A DNA stretch of 64,000 nucleotides from CAKMZU01 sp965248335 (GCA_965248335.1 CBDFIY010000003.1:868001-932000); one strand, 5' to 3'. Numbered from the stretch's first letter, positions 36,800 through 46,516 are shown. The notes: generated by a model from the sequence alone, not told the origin. Made by a program: numbers and translations.

Positions 36800-37842
36800 A
36801 TAGAATTTTATTTATACTCCCCGTAAAAGGTGGGGGTGGTGGTGCACATTCCGTCATTCAGGAAGTTTCTGAGATGATAAAAATGGGCGTAGATGCCAAG
36901 ATCGCAGTAGATGACAGAAATATTATGTCAATGCGAAGTAATTATTTTGATTTGCCTGAGGTGGTAAAAAATTTCGTTGCATATAAGGATGAAGAAGATC
37001 TACTTAGTAAGATAGAAGATGATTCAACAGTAATAGCAACTATTTTTACGACAGTTGAGGTTTTAAAAAGACTATGTAAAAAGAACAATTCAATAATACC
37101 AGCCTACTACATACAAGATTATGAGCCGCTGTTTTGTGAAAAGGGCACTAAGCTCTGGCAGCAAGCTTATGATAGTTATACCTTGATAAAAGGCTGTAAG
37201 CTTTTTGCAAAAACAGCATGGTTGCAAAATGTTGTATTAGACAATCATGGTGTGAGTGTTCTTAAAGTTGAACCTAGCATCGACCATGGCGTGTATTTTC
37301 CTAACTTTAATAAAACTGAAAAAATAATTTCCGCCATGATAAGGCCAAAGTCTCCGAGGCGAGCCCCACATAGAACAATGAAGATACTGAGGGCCCTAAA
37401 GAAAAGCTATCCGGAATATAAAGTTTGTATTTTTGGGTGTACCGATGATGAGATTATTGAAAATGAGCTTGTTCATGATTTTGAGTTTGAAAATCTTGGT
37501 GTACTGAAGCGGCTTCAAGTTAGTCAGTTGCTAAGGGAATCTGAGTTATTTTTAGATTTATCAGATTTCCAGGCATTTGGTCGAACAGCATTAGAGGCTA
37601 TGGCCTGTGGATGTGTGCCTGTCATCACTCAATACGGTGGTGTTTATGAGTATGCTATTCATGAGTACAACAGTTTTATTGTGAATACAAAAGACGATAG
37701 AGATATATTGGATTCAATAACAAAATATTTCACGTGTGACTCTTTGGAAAAGGTGATGTTGCGAAATAATGCAGTGAATACTTCACAAAATTTTTCTGTC
37801 AGAAGGGCAGCGTTGTCCGAATTGAAAGCTATAGCTGGGTGA
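36796..37842 (+). CDS. GT-B glycosyltransferase, family 4-like
   Basis: A 348-residue protein overlapping the previous gene by 4 bp. The N-terminal FILPVKGGGGGAHSVIQE resembles the acceptor-domain glycine loop of GT4 enzymes. The C-terminal FGRTALEAMACGCVPVITQYGG is the EX7E nucleotide-sugar binding motif, preceded by LSDFQ. The sugar donor is unknown. Resembles rhamnosyltransferase-type GT-B proteins found beside rfb genes. Confidence 0.82.
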   Translation: MNRILFILPVKGGGGGAHSVIQEVSEMIKMGVDAKIAVDDRNIMSMRSNYFDLPEVVKNFVAYKDEEDLLSKIEDDSTVIATIFTTVEVLKRLCKKNNSIIPAYYIQDYEPLFCEKGTKLWQQAYDSYTLIKGCKLFAKTAWLQNVVLDNHGVSVLKVEPSIDHGVYFPNFNKTEKIISAMIRPKSPRRAPHRTMKILRALKKSYPEYKVCIFGCTDDEIIENELVHDFEFENLGVLKRLQVSQLLRESELFLDLSDFQAFGRTALEAMACGCVPVITQYGGVYEYAIHEYNSFIVNTKDDRDILDSITKYFTCDSLEKVMLRNNAVNTSQNFSVRRAALSELKAIAG

Positions 37843-37845
37843 TTT

Positions 37846-38937
37846 ATGAGTTTACATATAATATCTTATGCCGACGAGAAATATGAAATATTTATTTTAC
37901 CATATATATATTTCGCATTAAAAACAAATACAGATTGTACGATAGAAATATTTCTCGATGACTTAGATGGATTCTACAAAAGATACTCATCTTCTGTGGA
38001 TTACTTTAGAAAAAAATTCGGAGATAATTTTTATTTAACGCAATCTAAATTTGAAAAAAGTAGTGTAATACCTAATACGATAAGGTTCTTGGAAGCGCCT
38101 TCAGTAGAGTCAACGTATATTTATATCGGTGATATTGATCTTTTGATATTAGCGGATGTTGCCGACGTACATGTTAAATTGATCGAAACTTATAAAATAC
38201 CATTTAGTAATATTGTTAGATTATCGAGTATTGATACTGACCAACCTAGGTTGACAGGCCTCCATTTCTGTAAGTTCACTGATTATTATCCATTGCCCGA
38301 TATATCCGACTTGGATTTAAAGAAATTAAATGATGAGCACGTGTTATTTGAAATAATGAATCGAAAAGGAAAAAAACTACCGCAAACTTTTCAAATGAGA
38401 CCAGATTGCGGTATTCATATGTCACTCAATCGTGATCCATTCGGAAGGTATAGTGGTATCAATGCTAAAAAGTTTGATACGAACGTAAACCTTAAATGGT
38501 CTGGTTCGGCGTACTTCAATAAATATATTGAGGTTGTAAAAAGTGAATGTTATGCAAATTCTTTAAGACATTTTTCCTTCGAATTTAGAGCATTGTCTTT
38601 AATTTTAGAAGCATTAATTGATGAAAAAAATGACGTTCTTCACCAAATCGCGAGCTCTTTTATGATAGATCGAAGGACAATCTCCTGTCGGGATATTGAA
38701 AAATCGTCAATTATAAAAGAGCGAGACTCTTATATAAAAAGTAAAGATATGCTGTCAGCCATGGAGCTTTCATCAAAACTGATTCAATTTTGGCCACTTG
38801 ACGTAGATTGTTGGTTTAAATACACATGGAACGCTAAGGCTATAAAAGATTCAGAACGTTATGAGTTGGGGCTAAGAAATTTGAAACGCTTAGACCCAAG
38901 CATCATAGAAAAATCAAGCATAGGTAATTGGCCATGA
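37846..38937 (+). CDS. Putative glycosyltransferase (DxD-type)
   Basis: A 363-residue protein in the middle of the transferase cluster. The first 130 residues look like a GT-A fold: ADEKYEIFILPYIYFAL, TIEIFLDDLDG and YIYIGDIDLLIL, where DID could be the metal-binding DxD. The remaining sequence shows no known motif and ends in a charged helical stretch. No membrane segment. GT8-like enzymes are the nearest pattern, but the match is weak. It is 3 bp after the GT4-like gene, and its stop overlaps the next start. Confidence 0.5.
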   Translation: MSLHIISYADEKYEIFILPYIYFALKTNTDCTIEIFLDDLDGFYKRYSSSVDYFRKKFGDNFYLTQSKFEKSSVIPNTIRFLEAPSVESTYIYIGDIDLLILADVADVHVKLIETYKIPFSNIVRLSSIDTDQPRLTGLHFCKFTDYYPLPDISDLDLKKLNDEHVLFEIMNRKGKKLPQTFQMRPDCGIHMSLNRDPFGRYSGINAKKFDTNVNLKWSGSAYFNKYIEVVKSECYANSLRHFSFEFRALSLILEALIDEKNDVLHQIASSFMIDRRTISCRDIEKSSIIKERDSYIKSKDMLSAMELSSKLIQFWPLDVDCWFKYTWNAKAIKDSERYELGLRNLKRLDPSIIEKSSIGNWP

Positions 38938-40271
38938 TTACAGATATCTATCAAGATGACTATATCTATGCAGGATATAAAAGAGGAAATTCAAAATACT
39001 TACTGATTACTTTTTCTCCATTAAATGGCCCTGGCGGAAACCACAAAATTTGGGGAGAGTCATTAGCAAAAAGCGGCGTATCAATTCTCGGTTTTTCTGG
39101 GCGCAATCGAAGTTGGTATCCTGAGAAAAATATGCTAAGTGCAATATCTAAAGCGTTAGATGTATTAAGTAATTATGAGCATCGTATCTGTTATGGTACA
39201 TCTGCAGGAGCATACGCAGCACTAAAATTTAGTAATAGCTTATCTGCAGATACTGTCTTAGCATTTTCGCCGCAATATACAATTGATCCACTTATCGTCA
39301 GTACAGAAATTGATAATAGATTCTCAAGATTTTTCAAAAAAGGTGTTACTGGTGGTAGTCAGATTTTGTCAAAAGATATCCATAAAAAATGTTATTTGTT
39401 TTATGATAAATATTTAAAAGAAGATAGTTATCATGCGAATAAGATAGCTTCATTATCCGATAGCATAAAATTGATAAATACCCCATTTTGTGGACACTTT
39501 CCTATTTTGACAGTAAGTTCATCAGATAAAATAATTGAACTCATAGACTGTGCAATACCTCAAAGGGATCAAGATATAGTATTCTTAATTTCTAAGTATA
39601 GAAAAATATCAAATATTCGAATTAAAGGAATTATTGAGTACATCTTGAAATCTAGTTCGAGAAGAGAAAAGCTTGCATTAAATATATTTGAGACCTATAA
39701 AGAAAAATTAAACAATAATGATATTGCTTCTTTATATCTTTTACTTGGAAGGTCTTTCATTGCATTAAATGAATTAAGTCTCGCGTTAACCTGTTTTGTT
39801 GGAGGGGTAAAGCACACACCTGAGAATTCTCATATACACCGAGAACTTGCTTTAACGCATTTAAAGCTAAACGACCTTGAATCAAGTGAGTCTGAAATAT
39901 ACCAGTCTTTAGCTCTTGATACTAAGTGCAGCCACACATGGAATGCATTAGCCAGCATTATGTTAAGAGAAAAGCGTTACCATTCCGCTTGCGACGCATT
40001 AACTAAAGCAATAGATTTGTACCAGCATAGTGACTTCTACCGTAGGCTATGTTCTGTATACGAAATTCTAAATGATCCAGAAAATTTGTTAAAGATCAGC
40101 AGTCAGGGAGTCGAAAAATTCAACGATGTACAATTTTATCATTTCCTATACAAAGCAAGGTTGATGTTGAGTAACCAGTCAGAGGCGATAAAAGTAATTA
40201 ACTTAGGCCTCGAAATATATCCAAATGATGTATTTTTGAATAGAAACAAAATTGAAATTAAAGTTGGTTAA
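38934..40271 (+). CDS. Alpha/beta-hydrolase-like protein with TPR-type C-terminus
   Basis: Started at ATG 38934 (ATGA overlap with the previous stop), 445 residues. An N-terminal hydrolase-like domain has GTSAGAYAAL, fitting a nucleophile elbow, and the late NTPFCGHFP histidine fits a catalytic triad. From about residue 245 the chain turns into repeated helical pairs resembling tetratricopeptide repeats (LLLGRSFIALNELSLALTCF, ELALTHLKLNDLESSESEI). A role as a polysaccharide esterase, for example deacetylation, or as an assembly factor would suit the context but is inferred. A/T-rich like its neighbours. Confidence 0.55.
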   Translation: MITDIYQDDYIYAGYKRGNSKYLLITFSPLNGPGGNHKIWGESLAKSGVSILGFSGRNRSWYPEKNMLSAISKALDVLSNYEHRICYGTSAGAYAALKFSNSLSADTVLAFSPQYTIDPLIVSTEIDNRFSRFFKKGVTGGSQILSKDIHKKCYLFYDKYLKEDSYHANKIASLSDSIKLINTPFCGHFPILTVSSSDKIIELIDCAIPQRDQDIVFLISKYRKISNIRIKGIIEYILKSSSRREKLALNIFETYKEKLNNNDIASLYLLLGRSFIALNELSLALTCFVGGVKHTPENSHIHRELALTHLKLNDLESSESEIYQSLALDTKCSHTWNALASIMLREKRYHSACDALTKAIDLYQHSDFYRRLCSVYEILNDPENLLKISSQGVEKFNDVQFYHFLYKARLMLSNQSEAIKVINLGLEIYPNDVFLNRNKIEIKVG

Positions 40272-40505
40272 CTACATAAAAACAGTAATATATTCGCCTT
40301 GCTTAGAAGCCGATATGATTGACTATGGATACATTTCTATATCAATGTAGTCAGATGTCATGTTTTCTAAAAGAAAGAGACTAGAAATTTATTCTACAGG
40401 CATAAAACGAAAAAGCAGTGTTCGGCTTATGTCGATCCTTTATTGATGGGTAAATTGGTATTGCTAGGTAGAAGTTGATCAATAAAAAATTCAGGCAAAT
40501 GTAAA

Positions 40506-41870
40506 ATGAAAATAACAATTTTTGGAACTGGCTACGTAGGCCTAGTACAAGCTTCCGTGTTAGCTGAAGTAGGCCATCATGTGCTCTGTGTCGATATTGA
40601 TCAAGATAAGATTAATCAGCTCAAAGAGGGTCATATCCCGATCTATGAACCCGGTCTTGAATCTTTGGTTAAGTCTTGTTACAAATCCGGTACGCTCGAT
40701 TTCACCACGAATGCCGAGCAAGGCGTTGCGCATGGAGAAATACAGTTTATAGCGGTGGGTACGCCTTCCGATGAAGATGGCTCTGCAGATCTTCAATATG
40801 TTTTGAAGGTGGCAGAAACCATTGCCACTTATATGTCTGATTATAAAGTGATTGTTAATAAATCAACCGTGCCAGTGGGTACGGCTGAAAAGGTAAAGAC
40901 GACAGTTCAAGCTGTGCTTAACAACAGAAGTGTTGAGTTACCCTTTGATGTGGTTTCTAATCCTGAATTTTTAAAAGAAGGCGCTGCTATCAGCGATTGT
41001 CAGAGGCCTGATCGTATTGTTATCGGTACGGATAGCCAGTCTGCAGAAAAAATCATGCGGGATGTTTATGCCCCTTTTAACCGTAATCACGATAAAATTA
41101 TCGTGATGAATATTCGCAGTGCGGAGCTGACTAAATATGCAGCTAATTGCATGTTGGCGACCAAGATTTCATTCATGAATGAAATGGCAAGCTTAGCCGA
41201 AAAGCTCGGTGCCGATATAGAAGATGTCAGAAAAGGCATCGGCAGTGATCAACGTATAGGCTATCACTTTATATACCCCGGTTGCGGCTATGGCGGTTCA
41301 TGTTTCCCCAAAGATGTTCAGGCGTTAATTCGTACCGCAGATACGGTTGATTATAATGCCGAGTTGTTAAAAGCGGTTGAAAATGTTAATTACCGCCAAA
41401 AAGAAACCTTATTTAACAAGCTTTCTCGTGCGTTTAATCACGATTTAAAAGGCCGAACTATCGCCGTTTGGGGGTTATCATTTAAGCCTGAAACGGATGA
41501 TATGCGTGAAGCCAGTAGCCGTATATTGATGGAGTCACTTTGGCAGGCAGGCGCATCCGTGCAGGCCTATGATCCAGAAGCTATGACAGAAACCAAGCGG
41601 ATTTACGGTGAGAGAGATGATTTGGCGTTATGTTCTCACAAATATCAATCATTAGAAGGCGCGGATGCCTTGGTTATTGTTACTGAATGGAAAGAATTCA
41701 GAAGCCCAGACTTTGCTGAGATAGCTAAGCAATTACAACATAAGATTATTGTTGATGGGAGAAACCTTTATAGTCCCAGCGATATGAAGCGATTAGGGTT
41801 TATTTATTATGGGGTGGGCCGTGGTGAATCCATCAAGCTCAAAGAAGCTATGGAAGAAATCAACAAATAG
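40506..41870 (+). CDS. ugd: UDP-glucose 6-dehydrogenase
   Basis: A 454-residue enzyme that oxidises UDP-glucose to UDP-glucuronate using NAD. The N-terminal IFGTGYVGLVQASVLAE is the nucleotide-binding motif. NPEFLKEGAAI, ELTKYAANCMLATKISFMNE and the catalytic cysteine in GCGYGGSCFPKDVQAL are canonical. It stands as a separate unit after a 234-bp gap and indicates that the glycan contains a uronic acid or a derived sugar. Codon and base composition is less A/T-rich than the preceding four genes. Confidence 0.97.
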   Translation: MKITIFGTGYVGLVQASVLAEVGHHVLCVDIDQDKINQLKEGHIPIYEPGLESLVKSCYKSGTLDFTTNAEQGVAHGEIQFIAVGTPSDEDGSADLQYVLKVAETIATYMSDYKVIVNKSTVPVGTAEKVKTTVQAVLNNRSVELPFDVVSNPEFLKEGAAISDCQRPDRIVIGTDSQSAEKIMRDVYAPFNRNHDKIIVMNIRSAELTKYAANCMLATKISFMNEMASLAEKLGADIEDVRKGIGSDQRIGYHFIYPGCGYGGSCFPKDVQALIRTADTVDYNAELLKAVENVNYRQKETLFNKLSRAFNHDLKGRTIAVWGLSFKPETDDMREASSRILMESLWQAGASVQAYDPEAMTETKRIYGERDDLALCSHKYQSLEGADALVIVTEWKEFRSPDFAEIAKQLQHKIIVDGRNLYSPSDMKRLGFIYYGVGRGESIKLKEAMEEINK

Positions 41871-42219
41871 ATAAAAGGATATCCCTATTGTTTATAAATA
41901 CGTTTGATTCGCCTACCTTTTGAGGAGTCGATAAAACAGGATGTTAGGCTATGACACGGGCTCAAAGCGCTCAGATGACGTTATCCGCAACGCGCTATTA
42001 GCATTGTGTTTCAAAATGGGTGAGGCGTGTTTTTTTATGTAGTGATGTGTATGCGTATCGAAAAGTGTAGGTTTCAGGAAAGTTATCGAGGTTTTGGTTG
42101 CCTTTGCCCTTGAGTTTGATCAGGGTCGGAAGCCTCCCATTTTGGTTGGCCAGAGAATAAAATTATCCGATTGGATAGCGCGTTATCGGGTGGGAAAGGT
42201 AAAGAGCATAAGATATATC
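41871..42219. other. Intergenic region between ugd and the toxin-antitoxin pair
   Basis: About 350 bases without a supported gene. Some short open frames exist but none has a family-like sequence. Nothing else is recognised before the terminator at 42220. Confidence 0.5.
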
Positions 42220-42248
42220 AAAAGACCGTTTAATAGGTCTTTTTGTTT
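42220..42248 (+). terminator. Terminator-like hairpin before the toxin-antitoxin pair
   Basis: AAAAGACC (42220-42227) pairs with GGTCTTTT (42236-42243) around GTTTAATA, followed by more T. It can end transcription from ugd and shares its right arm with the operator-like repeat downstream. Confidence 0.6.
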
Positions 42249-42274
42249 GACTTTTACCTATAAAGACCTATAGT
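42233..42274 (+). promoter_or_regulatory. Promoter/operator of the RelBE-like module
   Basis: A perfect 10-bp inverted repeat, ATAGGTCTTT (42233-42242) and AAAGACCTAT (42262-42271), surrounds a promoter: TTGACT (42247-42252), 16-bp spacer, TATAGT (42269-42274). The arrangement is typical of toxin-antitoxin autoregulation, with antitoxin dimers binding the repeats. Confidence 0.65.
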
Positions 42275-42304
42275 TGGTACTTTTAATAGGTTTCGAGGGG
42301 CGTT

Positions 42305-42553
42305 ATGATTCATCCAATTTTAGCTGATTCAGTAACCAGTATTTCTGAATTAAAGAAAAATCCTATGGCGGTTGTTGATGGTGCTGATGGCTTTCCTGTG
42401 GCTGTTTTAAATCGGAATGAACCTGCTTTTTATTGTGTTCCTGCTGCTGCTTATGAAGCACTTATGGATAAGCTTGAAGATATTGAGTTGGCAGAGTTAG
42501 TCAAGGAACGGCAGAACGATGCTGAAATCGAGATTGACATAAATGAGTTATAA
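42305..42553 (+). CDS. Antitoxin, Phd/YefM- or RelB/StbD-like
   Basis: An 82-residue acidic protein. The N-terminal half (VTSISELKKNPMAVVDGADGFPVAVLNRNEPAFYCVPAAAYEALMDKLED) follows the Phd/YefM/StbD pattern, in which a DNA-binding domain is followed by a C-terminal toxin-binding tail rich in E and I. It overlaps the toxin gene by 11 bp. It is expected to neutralise the toxin and repress the promoter upstream. GAGGGG lies 4 bases before the ATG. Confidence 0.85.
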   Translation: MIHPILADSVTSISELKKNPMAVVDGADGFPVAVLNRNEPAFYCVPAAAYEALMDKLEDIELAELVKERQNDAEIEIDINEL

Positions 42554-42827
42554 ACTCCGCTTTAAGCGTCTAGCACTTAAAGAATGGCGGAAGCTGGAAG
42601 AATCAATCAAGTCTCAGTTCAAGTCGCGACTAGAGAAACGATTGACGCGTCCGCGAGTTGTATCGGCCAAGCTTAATGGCATGAAAAATTGTTATAAGAT
42701 AAAGCTTAAGGCTAGCGGATACCGGCTTGTTTATGAGGTTCGTGACAGTGAGGTTGTTGTGTCAGTTGTTGCGGTAGGTAAAAGAGAGCGTAACGCAGTT
42801 TATAAAGCTGCGATCAAGAGAGTTTGA
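42543..42827 (+). CDS. RelE/StbE-like mRNA interferase toxin
   Basis: A 94-residue basic protein with the RelE fold signature: LRFKRLALKEWRKLEESIKSQFKSRLEKRL, then YKIKLKASGYRLVYEVRDSEVVVSVVAVGKRERNAVYKAA, including the catalytic Arg/Lys-rich segments. RelE-type toxins cut mRNA in the ribosomal A site. The start lies inside the antitoxin gene. The stop overlaps the start of a glycosyltransferase gene (TGATG), so that gene may be read and translated from the toxin-antitoxin promoter. Confidence 0.88.
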   Translation: MSYKLRFKRLALKEWRKLEESIKSQFKSRLEKRLTRPRVVSAKLNGMKNCYKIKLKASGYRLVYEVRDSEVVVSVVAVGKRERNAVYKAAIKRV

Positions 42828-45505
42828 TGTTAAAAAACAAAGATAATATGAAAGAAATATCTTTTAAAAGAATAAAAGGCTACGTTAAGGCGAAGACGTC
42901 TCAATCTTCAACGTGCAAGGTACTTTCTGTATTTAACGTTGAAGAAATAGAGGATGTTTATCACTATAGATCTCTTAACGATGATCCACAGTTTACGATC
43001 AAGCCACGACAAGCATTTATACTAAACAAACCCTATCTATGGTTGTCTTTTTTCTTCTCCTCCGAAGAAGAAACATCCACGGCTGAAGTCTTTTTTGATG
43101 TTGGTGAAGGGTTTACACAGGCATTATCATTATCATTCAGTGCTGTTCATGGCTCCCTGCAAGTCCGTTTTCCAGTCCCTGTAGGTTGTCAGGCGTTACG
43201 TATTGACCCTGTTGGTACGGCGATTAGATTTTCATTGAGCGATATCCGATTAAGTGCAGATAGGCAAATAGGTTATCTAGAGCGGCAATGTGAATATAGT
43301 TTGCTCTTGGGAAATTATGCTTCTGATGTATTGTCGATAAGCCCTATCCATGAATTAGAGCCCGTAAGCGATAGGGGGTTAGCATACCGTGCGACAGGCG
43401 ATGATCCCTATTTTGACGTGGATACGGCCGACATTCATAAAGGCTGGTATATGTTTTCGCTTCAAATAAATGTGGACAGACAAGGGTTGCAGTGTGCAAA
43501 GTTTTACTTTGATGCGGGTGAAGGCTATAGCGAAAGCACCAGCGAATCATTGCCGTTTTTCTCGGGTAAATTAGTCAAACGATTGATTTATCTAGAAGCC
43601 CCTGTCAATGGCATTCGATTTGATCCGTTAGAATGTGCCGCTGAATTTTCTATCATGCACTTTTCGTTCAAAAAAATCGTTCCTTTTACTGAAAATAAAT
43701 ATATCAATAAAAAATTGAATGCTTTCGGTGTTAAGCCAGAAAAGTGTAGAAAAATACGCTATGAACAATATAAAAAAATATTCTCACCGTCTGTGATACG
43801 CGTAGATTACGATGATTGGATCAATAATACGGAGGCAGGTTCGATACACTCAGAAGATGAGATGCTTGAGCGAATAGCAGTATTTAATGGGCGGCCTTTG
43901 TTTTCTATTATTATGCCCACCTATAATACGGATGCTACCTATCTTCGTGCCTGCATTGATTCTGTTTTATCGCAAACTTACCCACAGTTTGAGTTATGTA
44001 TTGCTGATGATTGCTCAACAGAGCCACAGATTAAAGCAATATTGCAACACTATGCGGCACAAGATTCGCGTGTAAAAATTTATTTAAGAGAAGAAAATGG
44101 GCATATTTCTGAGGCGTCAAATTCGGCACTCAAATTAGCCACGGGTGATTTTGTTGTGTTGCTAGATCACGATGATGTGCTGCCGAGTTGCGCATTGTTT
44201 TATGTGGCTGAGCTATTAAACGATAACCCAGAAGCAAATATTATCTATTCGGATGAAGACAAAATTGATGCCTCAGGTAATCGTTTTGAGCCACATTTTA
44301 AGAGTGGCTGGAATCCGGATTTATTGTACGCACAGAATTATGTTTCTCATTTAGGTATTTATAGGCGATCGCTTGTCACGCAGGTAAATGGCTTTAGAGC
44401 AGGGTTGGAAGGCAGCCAAGATTATGATCTATTGCTGCGCGTGTTGGCCGTATGCAAGCATCAAGGCATTCATCATATACCTCGTGTGTTATATCATTGG
44501 CGGGCTATAGAAGGCTCAACGGCACTGGCATCATCCGAGAAATCTTACACGACACAAGCAGGTATTAAGGCGCTCACTGATTATTTCGAAGGTAATAATG
44601 AAAAAGTTAACGTAACCAGAGGGTTTATTGATAATACCTATAAAGTCGAGTGGCTGCTTAAAGACGAGCCTATGGTGTCGCTAATTATGCCTACCTACAA
44701 TGGGTATGAGATCACCAAGCAAGCCATTGAATCGATTATCAATAAAACAACTTACAAAAATTATGAAATAATTCTGGTCGACAATAATTCGGATGACGAG
44801 CAGGCACTTAATTATTTTTTAGACATTGAAAAACACAAGCAGGTGACGCTTTTACGGTATCCACACCCTTTTAATTTTTCCGCGATTAATAATTTTGCAG
44901 TATCAAAAGCCGGAGGTGAAATTATTGGTTTAGTGAATAATGATATCGAAGTGATTAATAAAGAGTGGCTAACCGAAATGGTAAGTCATGCTGTGCGGCC
45001 TGATATTGGCTGTGTTGGGGCTAAGCTGTATTACCCTGATGACACGGTGCAACACGGAGGTGTTATTATGGGTTTGTGTGGTCTTGCTGGACATTCACAC
45101 AAGCATTTTAGAAGAAGTTCCCCTGGTTATTTTGCAAGGCTCATTGTGGCGCAAAATTTATCAGCAGTAACAGCCGCTTGCTTGCTAGTTAAAAGATGTA
45201 TTTATGAAGAGGTAGACGGGTTGAATGAAAAACATTTGACGATAGCCTTTAATGATGTCGATTTGTGTTTAAAAGTACAAAAGGCTGGCTACCGAAATTT
45301 GTGGACGCCTTATGCTGAGCTTTATCATCATGAATCGATTAGCCGTGGCGCTGAAGATAATCCAGAGAAGCAAGCTCGGTTTTTAAGTGAAGTCGATTAT
45401 ATAAAAACTTGCTGGAATGCGGAGGGTAAAGTTGATAGATATTACAATAAAAACCTTACGCGCAGTGCCGTCGATTTCTCTTTGTCTATCGCGTCTGAGC
45501 AATAA
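42827..45505 (+). CDS. Glycosyltransferase with two family 2 domains and a duplicated N-terminal module
   Basis: An 892-residue protein from ATG 42827. Residues about 15-140 and 150-285 are two copies of a beta-rich module: both have DDPxF, then FFDVGEGFTQ / FYFDAGEGYSE, and later RIDPVG / RFDPLE. The first transferase domain (about 355-600) has FSIIMPTYNTDATYL, IADDCST, LLDHDDVLP and YSDEDKID. The second (about 625-880) has SLIMPTYNGYE, LVDNNSDD, NFSAINNFAV, LVNNDIEV and FNDVDLCLKVQKAGYRN. Enzymes of this class add alternating sugars to O-antigen or capsule chains. It is directly coupled to the toxin gene. Confidence 0.85.
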   Translation: MLKNKDNMKEISFKRIKGYVKAKTSQSSTCKVLSVFNVEEIEDVYHYRSLNDDPQFTIKPRQAFILNKPYLWLSFFFSSEEETSTAEVFFDVGEGFTQALSLSFSAVHGSLQVRFPVPVGCQALRIDPVGTAIRFSLSDIRLSADRQIGYLERQCEYSLLLGNYASDVLSISPIHELEPVSDRGLAYRATGDDPYFDVDTADIHKGWYMFSLQINVDRQGLQCAKFYFDAGEGYSESTSESLPFFSGKLVKRLIYLEAPVNGIRFDPLECAAEFSIMHFSFKKIVPFTENKYINKKLNAFGVKPEKCRKIRYEQYKKIFSPSVIRVDYDDWINNTEAGSIHSEDEMLERIAVFNGRPLFSIIMPTYNTDATYLRACIDSVLSQTYPQFELCIADDCSTEPQIKAILQHYAAQDSRVKIYLREENGHISEASNSALKLATGDFVVLLDHDDVLPSCALFYVAELLNDNPEANIIYSDEDKIDASGNRFEPHFKSGWNPDLLYAQNYVSHLGIYRRSLVTQVNGFRAGLEGSQDYDLLLRVLAVCKHQGIHHIPRVLYHWRAIEGSTALASSEKSYTTQAGIKALTDYFEGNNEKVNVTRGFIDNTYKVEWLLKDEPMVSLIMPTYNGYEITKQAIESIINKTTYKNYEIILVDNNSDDEQALNYFLDIEKHKQVTLLRYPHPFNFSAINNFAVSKAGGEIIGLVNNDIEVINKEWLTEMVSHAVRPDIGCVGAKLYYPDDTVQHGGVIMGLCGLAGHSHKHFRRSSPGYFARLIVAQNLSAVTAACLLVKRCIYEEVDGLNEKHLTIAFNDVDLCLKVQKAGYRNLWTPYAELYHHESISRGAEDNPEKQARFLSEVDYIKTCWNAEGKVDRYYNKNLTRSAVDFSLSIASEQ

Positions 45506-45586
45506 CATTTTGGTTGCCTTGTTTAGGTTAAAATAGGGATTGAAACCGAGCTTCGCCAAAAGAGAATTTAACATACAAGAGTGAAC

Positions 45587-46516
45587 ATGAGTTTAGATCA
45601 ATTAAAAAATAAAGGCTTCGCTTTTTTAAATATAGAGACAATGGCTGCATCCAGTAGAACTATTGTTGTTGTTGGTGCAGCGAGGGGAGGTACATCTTTA
45701 GTAGCTGGGGCTTTGAAGCATCTCGGTGTGTTTACAGGCAAAGAAAGTTGCTCGCCGGTATTTGAAGACGTTGCTTTGAGTTCGGCATTTGAAGCCAATA
45801 ATATGTTAGGCGCTCGGGCTATTGTCGAAGATTACGAAGCTAATCATTCGCTTTGGGCATGGAAGAGACCTGGTTCGATACACTATTTTGATAGAGTTAA
45901 GTCCGTTATTAAAAATCCATTTTATATTTTTGTATTTAAGGATATTTTTAGTATTGCGAATAGAAACAGTATTTCAATGAAAACCGATATCACTATTGGG
46001 TTACGGCAAGCTTTACAGGATTATATCAAAATCATTGATATAATCGAAAATTCAAAACAACCCTGTATGTTAGTCTCTTCAGAGAAAGCATTACAAAATA
46101 AAACTAGCTTTGTAGATGCATTAATAGATATGAATAAAGATATCAAAGACCTTTCTGCAAATAGGCAGAAAGCTTTAGATTTTATCTCTCCAGACCCTCA
46201 GGCATACCTAGATGCGACACGTATAACAAAAGCAAAAGGGAGTGTGGTTGTTGCTAGCGACAGTGAGGTAAGTGGATGGGCATTGCTACAGTTTCAACAA
46301 CAGGTCGTAAACGTTGAGATTTATGTTGATGGCAAGTTATATGCATCGAAAGAGGCTACTGAGTATAGGGATCATCTTGAACAAAATAAGCAGGTTAAAT
46401 CTGCTTATCATGGTTTTAGTTTCGATATTAGTGAGATAAAACGGCCCTGTGATGTGATGGTGAAAGCCAAGGGTGATGTGATTCCGTTGCGTAATGGAAA
46501 TTTTGAATTGAAGTAA
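45587..46516 (+). CDS. Sulfotransferase-like protein with C-terminal GWx domain
   Basis: A 309-residue protein from ATG 45587; a GTG at 45581 is an alternative. Residues 25-45 have VVVGAARGGTSLVAGAL, the PAPS-binding P-loop of the sulfotransferase superfamily, and the first 190 residues look like a compact version of that fold. From about residue 215 comes the recurring small domain: SGWALLQF, VYVDGKLYAS-like EIYVDGKLYAS, EYRDHLEQ and YHGFSFDI. The 3'-phosphate-binding Arg/Ser motif is not obvious, so activity is uncertain. It may sulfate the glycan or a related acceptor. Confidence 0.65.
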   Translation: MSLDQLKNKGFAFLNIETMAASSRTIVVVGAARGGTSLVAGALKHLGVFTGKESCSPVFEDVALSSAFEANNMLGARAIVEDYEANHSLWAWKRPGSIHYFDRVKSVIKNPFYIFVFKDIFSIANRNSISMKTDITIGLRQALQDYIKIIDIIENSKQPCMLVSSEKALQNKTSFVDALIDMNKDIKDLSANRQKALDFISPDPQAYLDATRITKAKGSVVVASDSEVSGWALLQFQQQVVNVEIYVDGKLYASKEATEYRDHLEQNKQVKSAYHGFSFDISEIKRPCDVMVKAKGDVIPLRNGNFELK

